Positions 16,247 through 22,971 of a DNA stretch of 31,898 bases are shown here, in pieces. This stretch comes from Rubrivivax sp. (GTDB lineage Bacteria > Pseudomonadota > Gammaproteobacteria > Burkholderiales > Burkholderiaceae). The position numbers were made by a program, and so were the translations under genes. Position 1 is the stretch's first letter; each line of letters begins with the position of its first letter. The notes under the pieces were generated by a model. It was not told the origin of the DNA. It worked only from the letters and a program-made list of their open reading frames with translations, and made no database searches. The stretch lies in contig JAEUOZ010000011.1 of NCBI GenBank assembly GCA_016790225.1, positions 1-31,898 on the forward strand, in the 5' to 3' direction.

Positions 16247-16726
16247 TCAGCTGGACGAAGATCCCATCTGCGTCTGCAGGTAGTTCTGCTCGCCGACCTT
16301 GGCCACCAGCTCGAGCTGGGTTTCGAGGTAGTCGATGTGTTCTTCGGTGTCGTCCAGGATGTCTTCGAAGAGCTCGCGCGTCACGTAATCTCGCACGCTT
16401 TCGCAGTAGGCGATCGCTTCCTTGAGGTGGCCATGGGAGCCGGTCTCGATCGTCAGATCGCAGCGCAGGGTCTCGACGGCGTCTTCACCGATCAGGAGCT
16501 TGCCCAGATCCTGCAGGTTGGGCAGGCCTTCGATCATCAGCACGCGCTCGACGATGCGGTCGGCGTGCTTCATTTCCTCGATCGATTCCTTGTACTCATG
16601 CGCCGCCATGCGCTCGAAGCCCCAGTTCTTCAGCATGCGGGCATGCAGGAAGTACTGGTTGATGGCCGTGAGCTCCAGCTTGAGCTGGGCATTGAGGTAG
16701 GCGATGACCTTGGCATCTCCCTTCAT
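16247..16726 (-). CDS. bfr: Bacterioferritin
   Basis: A 159-residue haem-containing ferritin that stores iron in a 24-subunit cage. It opens [15 protein letters not shown] and has [18 protein letters not shown] (19-36), EMKHAD (51-56) and [16 protein letters not shown] (67-82). The haem ligand M52 and ferroxidase residues E18, E51, H54, E94 and H130 are present. The residue at position 127, glutamate in E. coli Bfr, is threonine here (DDTEEHID). The ATG at 16726 follows CAGGAG at seven bases. It is divergent from bfd, the ferredoxin that releases its iron, and a Fur-like site lies in the shared region. Confidence 0.96.
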   Translation of the reverse strand: MKGDAKVIAYLNAQLKLELTAINQYFLHARMLKNWGFERMAAHEYKESIEEMKHADRIVERVLMIEGLPNLQDLGKLLIGEDAVETLRCDLTIETGSHGHLKEAIAYCESVRDYVTRELFEDILDDTEEHIDYLETQLELVAKVGEQNYLQTQMGSSSS

Positions 16727-16855
16727 GCGCGGACTCCTGATTTGAAAGGGTTGGAGCAAGCATTCTCCATGCCATCGCAAAGGGCCCACCACGGTGTTCT
16801 GAATGGGAACCGCTTGCATCACCGGGTGAAAAGACCCGGCGGCTTTCTCGTGAAC

Positions 16856-16885
16856 TTGCCAAATGCGAATGACTCGCAATAAGAT
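16856..16885 (+). promoter_or_regulatory. bfd promoter candidate with Fur-box-like palindrome
   Basis: TTGCCA (16856-16861) and TAAGAT (16880-16885) form a -35/-10 pair with an 18-base spacer. The spacer holds TGCGA-ATGAC-TCGCA (16864-16878), a perfect palindrome within an AATGCGAATGA context resembling Fur boxes before bfd genes. Repression of bfd by iron-loaded Fur is inferred. The predicted transcript start is only a few bases before the bfd ATG. Confidence 0.55.
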
Positions 16886-16894
16886 GGCGACACC

Positions 16895-17137
16895 ATGATC
16901 ATCTGCCTGTGCCACCGCGTCAGTGATCGCGACATCGCGCGCGAAGCGGCGGATGGCTGTGAAGGGTTTGACGCCTTCCAGGAGAGAACACGCGCCGGCA
17001 CGGCCTGTGGTGTCTGCGTGCCCATGGCCCAGCAGCTGTTTGCCGCACAGTGCGAGGGCTGCGGCCGCTGCCGCGCTACCGCGGCCGATGTGAGCGGCCC
17101 GCCGCCCGCGTGGGCTCTGGGACCCGCGGGCGCCTGA
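16895..17137 (+). CDS. bfd: Bacterioferritin-associated ferredoxin
   Basis: An 80-residue BFD-like [2Fe-2S] protein that passes electrons to bacterioferritin for iron mobilisation. The four cluster ligands are in CLC (C4, C6) and CGVC (C38, C41). The body up to about residue 50 matches the family ([28 protein letters not shown]). It is longer than the usual 60-70 residues: an extra tail carries CEGCGRC (C53, C56, C59) and a Pro/Ala-rich end. The ATG at 16895 lies close to the predicted transcript start with only a weak ribosome site. It is divergent from bfr and convergent with a small membrane protein gene. Confidence 0.92.
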   Translation: MIICLCHRVSDRDIAREAADGCEGFDAFQERTRAGTACGVCVPMAQQLFAAQCEGCGRCRATAADVSGPPPAWALGPAGA

Positions 17138-17146
17138 GAGTCTGGC

Positions 17147-17165
17147 CCGGGGCCCGAGGCCCCGG
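17147..17165. terminator. Strong hairpin after bfd
   Basis: CCGGGGCC-CGA-GGCCCCGG is a perfect 8-bp stem with a 3-base loop, placed in the 36-bp gap between the convergent bfd and the small membrane protein gene. It is likely a bidirectional terminator, although without a T-run. Confidence 0.55.
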
Positions 17166-17173
17166 ACTTCAGA

Positions 17174-17530
17174 TCAGTGCACGCCCTGGGCGGGCTCTGC
17201 AAAGCGGCGCCCGCCATCGGCGCGGAAGCTGTCCAGCACGCTGGCCGTGCTCGGATGCTGGCTGCGCACCCAATCGTCAAAACGCTCCCGTGCCGGGCCG
17301 CCCCAGCGCTGGTAGATCTTCCAGCCGACAAAGGCGATCAGACCCAGCACCAAGGCTGTGCGCAGGCCTTTGGCCAGGGCGACCACCGTGGCGATGCCCA
17401 TGCCGAAAGCGACCCACAGCCACCAGTCGCCGCTGTGGGTCATGCGCGAGATGACGAAGCAGAGGCCGACCACGAACAAGGCCTTGAAGGGCATGGTGAC
17501 GGCGCGGTAGAGATCCTTGAAGGGCTTCAT
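17174..17530 (-). CDS. Small membrane protein of unknown function
   Basis: I do not recognise this 118-residue protein. The ATG at 17530 has AGGAAG six bases upstream. Three hydrophobic segments are visible, about residues 14-29, 36-53 and 56-72, with a basic N-terminus (MKPFKDLYRA) and a C-terminal soluble part of about 40 residues that is charged and begins KIYQRWGGPARERFDDWV. It lies between bfd (convergent) and the leftward permease gene that ends at 17661, 130 bp upstream. That spacing and its own ribosome site suggest a separate unit, though read-through from the metal operon is possible. Confidence 0.75.
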   Translation of the reverse strand: MKPFKDLYRAVTMPFKALFVVGLCFVISRMTHSGDWWLWVAFGMGIATVVALAKGLRTALVLGLIAFVGWKIYQRWGGPARERFDDWVRSQHPSTASVLDSFRADGGRRFAEPAQGVH

Positions 17531-17660
17531 GGTGACTTCCTGTGGGCGGACCCTGTGTCCGATGGCTCGCATGATGCCGGCCAGCTCGCAGAAGACCAGC
17601 CTCAGGCGACGAAGGCAGCGCCTCGCGGCGCCAATCGACACTGCAGCGGATGAACCGGTC

Positions 17661-18398
17661 TCAGCCCTGGCGGGCTGCGCCGGGGCGGGCGGTGCCGACT
17701 GCCAGCCCGGTGAGAGCCAGGGCCAGCGCGACGCAGGCGCCACTGGGCGCATCGGCCAGCCAGGAGGCGCCCAGACCCACACCGCTGCCGCTCATGGCGA
17801 TCAGCACCGCCCGTCCCGGTGAACGCCCGGCGCGCTGCCAGAGCGCCGGCACGATGAGCGCCGCAAACACCACGAACAGCCCCAGCACCGGGACGATCAG
17901 GCTGGCCACCACGGCAAAGGTGCTGAAGAAGACGGCATCCCGCCCCAGCCAGCGGCGCAGCGCCTGCACGGCCAGTGCGCAGACGGCCAGCACGGCCACC
18001 TGCTCCCAGCCGGCCCACAGCACATCCGCCGCCAGCAACTGCGCCAGCCGCTCGCGGCCGTGCGGATCCTGCCGCGCGCCCAGCAGCGCGACGCTTGCGC
18101 CCAGTACGTACAGCAGGCCGATCAGCGCCTCGCGCTGCGCGGGCCAGCGGTGTGCCACCCAGGCCACCGCAGCGGCGCACAGCAGCGCGCCGCTGGCGGC
18201 CAGGGCTTGCGTGACGACCAGGTTCGGGTGATCGACCACGGCCGCCACCCACAGCGCCGCAGCGGCGGCGGCCTGCGCCACGGCCAGATCGATGAAGACG
18301 ACGCCGCGCTGCAGCACCTGCGCCCCGAGTGGCGCGAGTGCCAGCACGCTGAACAGCAGCGCCGTCGCCGGCGCGAGAAACCACAGCTCAGCGGGCAC
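17661..18398 (-). CDS. ZnuB-like ABC-3 metal permease (leftward set)
   Basis: A 245-residue integral membrane permease of the ABC-3 family, importing zinc or manganese. It has about seven or eight hydrophobic segments. The family signature region is seen in GVVFIDLAVAQAAAAAALW and in the late VVASLIVPVLGLFVVFAALIVPALW. The GTG start at 18398 overlaps the end of the binding-protein gene by 11 bp. It is the last gene of the leftward operon, and no ATPase accompanies it. The only ATPase nearby is in the divergent operon. It is shorter and diverged compared with the rightward permease, so the two are not recent duplicates. Confidence 0.87.
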   Translation of the reverse strand: MPAELWFLAPATALLFSVLALAPLGAQVLQRGVVFIDLAVAQAAAAAALWVAAVVDHPNLVVTQALAASGALLCAAAVAWVAHRWPAQREALIGLLYVLGASVALLGARQDPHGRERLAQLLAADVLWAGWEQVAVLAVCALAVQALRRWLGRDAVFFSTFAVVASLIVPVLGLFVVFAALIVPALWQRAGRSPGRAVLIAMSGSGVGLGASWLADAPSGACVALALALTGLAVGTARPGAARQG

Positions 18399-19290
18399 GC
18401 AGCAGCGCCTCGATCAGACCGTCCATCCAGCGCATCAGTTCGTCGGCGCCTGCGTCCTCGCCCACGGTGGCGGGCAGCACCAGCAGCGGTACCGGCTTTC
18501 CGGCAGCGCTCAACTGGCCCGTCAGCCAGCGCGCGGGCCGCGCATCCTGGTGACTGGCGATGACCACGGCCCGCGGCGGCTGCGTGCGCAAGCCTTCGAA
18601 CAGGCGCTGCAGGTGGCCCGGCGTGGGCGCCATGCCCGGGCGCGGTTCCAGATCGGCCACCGCATGCATGCCCAGCCAGCGCCACAAGTAGCCGAAGGTG
18701 CTGTGCTGCGCAGCCACACCTTGCCCCTTCAAGGGCATCGCACGTGGCGTCCAGACGGCGATCCGGGCTTTCCACTGGCGTTCGAAGCCGGCGCGGCGCT
18801 GCTCGATGGCGGCCTTCTCGGCGGGCAGCTCCGCCTGCAGCCGTTCAGCCAGCGCGTTGGCCACTTCCAGCAGCTTGTTGGGATCCAGGTGCAGGTGAGG
18901 GTTGCCTTCCGCGTGCACATCGCCCGCCCACGGCGTACCGATCGCGCCGGGCTGCGGATCAATCAGCTCCACCTGATCGGCGGCGAAGAAGACGTCCCGG
19001 GCCTTGGCGTTGGCAGCACGCTGCTGCAGGACAGGCAGCCAGCCGGATTCCAGCGCCGCGCCCGTGCACACAGCCAGATCCGCGCTGCGCAGCTGGGCGA
19101 TGAGCGCTGGCCGGGCTTCAATGTGGTGCGGGTCCTGGCCGGCATGCGTGGCCACGTGGATGCGCGCCTGCGGCAGCAGGATGCGGGCGAGTGCGGCCCA
19201 CTCGGGCTCGCAGGCAAACACGGTGAAGGCGCTGGCGGGCGCGCTGGCCAGCGCGAACAGCAGCGCGAGGGCGGCCCTTGCCCGGCGCAT
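18388..19290 (-). CDS. ZnuA-like metal-binding ABC substrate-binding protein (leftward set)
   Basis: A 300-residue cluster A-I binding protein for zinc or manganese. A signal peptide (MRRARAALALLFALASAPASA) precedes FTVFACEPEWAALARILL, the usual family opening. Candidate metal ligands are H55/H56 (DPHHIEARP), H132 and H134 (GNPHLHLDP) and H196 (AAQHSTFGYL); a third-position histidine favours zinc. The family's usual His/Asp-rich loop is short. ATG 19290 is chosen for the signal peptide, 19 bp after the upstream barrel gene. The end overlaps the permease gene by 11 bp. Sequence differs clearly from the second binding protein at 22972-23892. Confidence 0.86.
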   Translation of the reverse strand: MRRARAALALLFALASAPASAFTVFACEPEWAALARILLPQARIHVATHAGQDPHHIEARPALIAQLRSADLAVCTGAALESGWLPVLQQRAANAKARDVFFAADQVELIDPQPGAIGTPWAGDVHAEGNPHLHLDPNKLLEVANALAERLQAELPAEKAAIEQRRAGFERQWKARIAVWTPRAMPLKGQGVAAQHSTFGYLWRWLGMHAVADLEPRPGMAPTPGHLQRLFEGLRTQPPRAVVIASHQDARPARWLTGQLSAAGKPVPLLVLPATVGEDAGADELMRWMDGLIEALLRAR

Positions 19291-19309
19291 GAGGTGGCGC
19301 GTCAGCGCT

Positions 19310-20494
19310 TCAGAAACTGTGCGCACCGTGGGCTCCGAACGAGACCACGTACTGCAGCTGGACGCTGCGCCGTGCCGGCGCATCGATCTCGCCGGCGGCG
19401 CTCTGGCGCGTGGCCTGCAGCCTCAGCATCTGCAGGTGTGTCGGCTTCCAGGCCAGCATCAGCGACTGCTCGCGCAGGCGACCCGTGTGCAGCTGCTCCT
19501 CGTGCGGCACGCGCACGCGCAGCTGGTCGGTACGCGCGCCCACTTCCCAGCTCGGGTGAAAACGCCAGACCGCCGCCAGGGCCAGCGCCTGGTGATGGTC
19601 GCCGGAGCCGGCCCAGCGACCCAGGCCGCTGATGCGCGCGGCTTCGGCGCTCAGGCGCAGCTGCTGCCCGCGGCTGTTGCCATCGGGTGACCACTTCCAG
19701 GTGGCGTCCACCATCCACGTCTTGCGTCCGGAAAAACGGGCGCCGTGGCCGTGGGATTCTTCCTCGTGCTCTTCGGCTTCGGCTTCGCCCTCGTCGTGCT
19801 CCTCGTGCTCGGCAAGTGCCTCGCGCCGGTTGTGGATGTAGGACAGGCCCAGCAGCACGCTGTGCGAGCGCCCGATGTCCGCGCCCAGCTTGGCGGCCAG
19901 CGTCGCCACCCCCGCACGCGGTGGCGTGTTGGCCAGTTCGCTGACCAGCGCGCGGCCGCGGAAGACTTCGGCGCCCAAGGCCAGGTAGATGGGGGTGGGC
20001 GCGGTCCAGCTCAGGCGCAGACCGTCGTCGTTCCAGTGGCCGCCAAAGAACGCGCGATACAGCAGCGGGCGCTCGGTGAAGTCGTCGGCATGGAGGTGCT
20101 GCTGGTTGAGGTAGCCGATCTGGGCCGGAAAGCGGCCGGCGCGCAGCGTCAGCCCGGCGGGCAGGGCCGTGGTCTCGACAAACGCCTCTTCGATCTCCTT
20201 CTCCAGCCGGCCTTCGTGCGTGGCAAAGGAGGCGGCAATCTGCGCACGCAGCCAGGGGCCCAGCGGCCCGGCGGCGTTGAGATCGCTGTGCCCCAGCTGC
20301 AGACCCTGATCGCGCAGGCCCAGTGCCAGCGCACGTGAGGTGTGCGTGACATCCAGGACGGCGCCAAAGGCCCAGCGCGCGGCAGGAGCGGCGGGGGTTC
20401 CCGCGGCCGGGTTGCTGGCGACCTGTGCCTGGGCGCCAGCCCAGCCGGCGCCCAGCAGAACCAGCAGGGCGGACAGACAAGTTGTACGGAGCAT
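19310..20494 (-). CDS. Outer-membrane beta-barrel protein of the zinc locus with His/Glu-rich insert
   Basis: A 394-residue outer-membrane protein. A signal peptide (MLRTTCLSALLVLLGAGWAGAQA) precedes alternating aromatic/polar strands and it ends in SFGAHGAHSF, a terminal Phe as in barrel proteins. There is no TonB box or plug domain, so it is a porin-like channel and not ZnuD. Residues about 226-251 form a loop rich in Glu, Asp and His (H230, H233, H243, H248, H250) between two strands, a plausible metal trap. The ATG at 20494 has GAGG six bases upstream. It is first in the leftward operon with a ZnuA- and ZnuB-like pair, so zinc passage is inferred from context. Confidence 0.82.
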   Translation of the reverse strand: MLRTTCLSALLVLLGAGWAGAQAQVASNPAAGTPAAPAARWAFGAVLDVTHTSRALALGLRDQGLQLGHSDLNAAGPLGPWLRAQIAASFATHEGRLEKEIEEAFVETTALPAGLTLRAGRFPAQIGYLNQQHLHADDFTERPLLYRAFFGGHWNDDGLRLSWTAPTPIYLALGAEVFRGRALVSELANTPPRAGVATLAAKLGADIGRSHSVLLGLSYIHNRREALAEHEEHDEGEAEAEEHEEESHGHGARFSGRKTWMVDATWKWSPDGNSRGQQLRLSAEAARISGLGRWAGSGDHHQALALAAVWRFHPSWEVGARTDQLRVRVPHEEQLHTGRLREQSLMLAWKPTHLQMLRLQATRQSAAGEIDAPARRSVQLQYVVSFGAHGAHSF

Positions 20495-20615
20495 GAGAGA
20501 CCTCGGCGGGTGGCGGGCGTGGGGAAGACGCAGCGCTCGGGATGGAGAGAGAGCGGAGCAGCAGAACGGCGGATCGGGCCTGTCGGACGGCAAGCGGGAA
20601 GCGTCGATTGAACCT

Positions 20616-20633
20616 ATAATGAGAAGGCATTAT
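20616..20633. promoter_or_regulatory. Zur-box-like palindrome between the two metal operons
   Basis: ATAATG-AGAAGG-CATTAT is a perfect 6-bp inverted repeat with a 6-base centre in the divergent region between the barrel gene and zur. It overlaps TATAAT (20615-20620), a possible rightward -10 box, and GATAAT on the other strand. Its A/T-rich arms contrast with the GC-rich surroundings and fit a Fur/Zur-family operator controlling both directions, including autoregulation of zur. Binding is inferred. Confidence 0.6.
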
Positions 20634-20667
20634 CACCATAAACCCTCACTTCCGATACGCTCCATGC

Positions 20668-21081
20668 ATGGAACGCAACACCCGCCAGCGCTCGGCCATT
20701 CGGGATGCCATCGCCCAGGCGCAGCGCCCGCTGCTGCCTCTGGAAGTGCTGGACGCCGCGCAGAGGGATGTGCCCGGGATGGGCATCGCAACCGTCTATC
20801 GCAACCTCAAGGCGCTGGTCGACGAAGGCGAGCTGAAACTGGTCAATCTGCCGGGCGAGAACGTGCGTTACGAGCTGACCGGACAGCACCACCACCACCA
20901 CTTCCAGTGTGTGCAGTGCCAGCGTGTCTTCGACGTGCACGCCTGCCCGGGCGATCTCTCGCGGCTGGCGCCTCCAGGCTTCACGGTGGAAGACCACGAT
21001 CTGACGCTGTACGGGCGGTGTCGCGATTGCGGGCCGCGTGCGCAAGCGCTGCGCCGCATCGCCCGGCCCGCCGCCGGCTGA
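20668..21081 (+). CDS. zur: Fur-family regulator, probably Zur
   Basis: A 137-residue Fur-family transcription factor. The winged helix holds GMGIATVYRNLKALVDEGEL (38-55), the DNA-recognition helix. Zinc-site cysteine pairs are CVQC (81-84) and CRDC (118-121), and a run of five histidines (74-78) precedes the first pair. Position between two zinc-type transport operons makes Zur more likely than Fur or Mur. ATG 20668 is used; the ribosome site is weak. It is first in the rightward operon, 70 bp before a tiny membrane peptide gene. Metal identity is inferred from neighbours. Confidence 0.88.
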   Translation: MERNTRQRSAIRDAIAQAQRPLLPLEVLDAAQRDVPGMGIATVYRNLKALVDEGELKLVNLPGENVRYELTGQHHHHHFQCVQCQRVFDVHACPGDLSRLAPPGFTVEDHDLTLYGRCRDCGPRAQALRRIARPAAG

Positions 21082-21151
21082 AGGCAAGACCCGCGGCGCG
21101 CTGCATCAGGCACGCTGCGGCCCGAGAGCCGCGCCTGCACAGGAGCGGCCG

Positions 21152-21238
21152 GTGCTGATGTCCGGTCTCGGGCAGCGCCTGGCCTGGGTGGCGGTCTTGC
21201 TGCTCTTGCTGTGGGCAGCCGTGGGCTGGGCGCTGTGA
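21152..21238 (+). CDS. 28-residue single-pass membrane peptide
   Basis: A very short gene between zur and the ATPase. AGGAG (21141-21145) lies six bases before the GTG at 21152; an in-frame ATG follows at 21158. The product is one hydrophobic helix: residues LAWVAVLLLLLWAAVGWAL after a short SGLGQR head. Its TGA (21236-21238) overlaps the GTG of the ATPase gene (21235), giving a GTGA junction typical of coupled genes. It could be a regulatory or assembly peptide of the transporter, or a leader whose translation only sets ATPase expression. No known family is recognised. Confidence 0.55.
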   Translation: MLMSGLGQRLAWVAVLLLLLWAAVGWAL

Positions 21239-22017
21239 AGGCCTGGTCCGGCGCAGCGCTGGAGCTGGTGGACCTCACGGTGTCCTACCAGGGGCATCCG
21301 GCGGTGCATCACCTCAGCGGCCGCTTCGAGCCCGGCACGCTCACAGCCCTGGTCGGGCCCAACGGGGCAGGCAAGAGCAGCCTGCTGGGGGCCCTGGCCG
21401 GCACGCTGTCGGGCTGGCAAGGCCGCATCGAGCAGCCCGCGGGCTGGCGCAGCGCCTACCTGCCGCAGGCTGGCACGCTGGACCGCAGCGTCCCCATGCG
21501 CCTGGATGAACTCGTGGCCATGGGGCTGTGGCACCAGATCGGCAGTCTCGGGCGCGTCAGCGCCGCTCAACGCGAACAGGTGCAGCAGGCCTTGCAGGTC
21601 GTGGGGCTGGGCGGGCTGGAGCGCCGCTGGCTGGGCGAGCTGTCCACGGGCCAGTTGCAACGCGCGCTGTTTGCGCGGGTGCTGCTGCAGGACGCACGTC
21701 TGATCCTGCTGGACGAGCCCTTCAACGCCATCGATGCGCGGACCACGGCCGATCTGCTGGCGCTGCTGCCGCGCTGGCGCGACCAGACGCGCACCGTGAT
21801 CGCCGCGCTGCACGATCTCGATCAGGTGCGGGCCCACTTCGACCAGACGCTGCTGCTGGCGCGCGAACCGATCGCCTGGGGCCCGACGGCCGAGGTGCTG
21901 AAGGCTGAACACCTGTTTCGCGCACGCCAGCTGGCCCAGCGCTGGGATGAGGAGGCGGCCTGGTGCCGCGACGGTGTCCGAGCCTCCGTGCAGAAGCCTG
22001 CGCATGCCGATGGCTGA
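21235..22017 (+). CDS. ZnuC-like ABC transporter ATP-binding protein
   Basis: A 260-residue ATPase of the metal-import ABC family. Walker A is GPNGAGKS (41-48), the signature is LSTGQ (136-140) instead of LSGGQ, and Walker B is LILLDEP (156-162), followed by the switch histidine in AALHDLDQV. The GTG at 21235 is preferred because it overlaps the stop of the small peptide gene; an upstream start at 21211 is less likely. The end overlaps the next gene. It is the only ATPase for two permease/binding-protein sets in this locus. Confidence 0.92.
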   Translation: MKAWSGAALELVDLTVSYQGHPAVHHLSGRFEPGTLTALVGPNGAGKSSLLGALAGTLSGWQGRIEQPAGWRSAYLPQAGTLDRSVPMRLDELVAMGLWHQIGSLGRVSAAQREQVQQALQVVGLGGLERRWLGELSTGQLQRALFARVLLQDARLILLDEPFNAIDARTTADLLALLPRWRDQTRTVIAALHDLDQVRAHFDQTLLLAREPIAWGPTAEVLKAEHLFRARQLAQRWDEEAAWCRDGVRASVQKPAHADG

Positions 22018-22936
22018 GGCCGCGCCGCTGGTGGACGGGCTTCTGCAGCTTCCGCTGCCGGCTGCGCTGTGGGCCGCTCTGATCGAACCCTTTGCCGAAT
22101 TCGCCTTCATGCGACGAGGGGCCGTGGCCTGCCTTGCGCTGGCGCTGGCGGCAGCGCCGCTGGGATGCTGGCTGATCGTGCGCCGCATGAGCCTGGTGGG
22201 CGACGCGCTCTCGCATGCCGTGCTGCCCGGCGCGGCAGCCGGTTTCTGGCTGGCCGGCCTGTCGCTGCCGGCCATGAGCCTGGGCGGTTTCTTCGCAGCC
22301 TTGATGGTGGCGCTGGGCGCGGGTTTCATCACACGCCGCACGGCGCAGCGCGAAGACGCCGCGTTTGCCGCGCTCTACCTGGTGGCGCTGGCGCTGGGCG
22401 TGCTGCTGGTCTCCTTGCGTGGAAGCCCGGTGGATCTGATGCACCTGCTCTTCGGCAGCGTGCTGGCCGTGGATCGGGTGGCCTTGCTGATGATGGCGGG
22501 CGTGGCCAGCCTCACGCTGCTGGGTCTGGCCCTGATCTGGCGACCGCTCGCGCTGGAGACCGCCGACCCGGGCTTCCTGCGCCACGTGCGCGGACCGGCG
22601 GCGCTGGCGCATGCCGCGCTGCTGGTGATGGTGGTGGCCAACCTGGTCAGCGCGTTTCAGGCGCTGGGCACCTTGATGGCGGTGGGCCTGATGATGCTGC
22701 CCGCAGCTGCCGCGCGCTTCTGGGCGGCCAGCCTGATCGGCCAGTGCGCCACAGCGGCCGGCATCGGCACGTTGGCGGGTTTGGGGGGGTTGCTGTGGAG
22801 CTGGCATGCCGAGCTGCCATCCGGCCCCTGCATCGTGCTGCTGTGCGGTGCCGTGTACGGAGCCTCCGTCATGGCGGGCCGCCGGGACAGCCTGCTGCGC
22901 CGCTGGATGCTGGCCCATGCCCACCGCGTGGCCTGA
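22004..22936 (+). CDS. ZnuB-like ABC-3 metal permease (rightward set)
   Basis: A 310-residue ABC-3 family permease with about eight to nine membrane segments. Family marks are CWLIVRRMSLVGDALSHAVL (residues about 50-69), PGAAAGFWLAG and the late LMAVGLMMLPAAAARFWA. The start is ATG 22004, or ATG 22010, both overlapping the ATPase stop at 22017. It lies between the ATPase and the binding protein in a complete three-part transporter, so zinc or manganese import is likely. It is about 65 residues longer than the leftward permease. Confidence 0.9.
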   Translation: MPMAEAAPLVDGLLQLPLPAALWAALIEPFAEFAFMRRGAVACLALALAAAPLGCWLIVRRMSLVGDALSHAVLPGAAAGFWLAGLSLPAMSLGGFFAALMVALGAGFITRRTAQREDAAFAALYLVALALGVLLVSLRGSPVDLMHLLFGSVLAVDRVALLMMAGVASLTLLGLALIWRPLALETADPGFLRHVRGPAALAHAALLVMVVANLVSAFQALGTLMAVGLMMLPAAAARFWAASLIGQCATAAGIGTLAGLGGLLWSWHAELPSGPCIVLLCGAVYGASVMAGRRDSLLRRWMLAHAHRVA

Positions 22937-22971
22937 CGACCCAGAACAAGTCTTGCAACAGGAGAAAGCTC

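Noticed and set aside
19310..20494. TonB-dependent receptor (ZnuD) for the barrel protein
   Set aside because: The protein is about 394 residues with no plug domain or TonB box, too short for that family.
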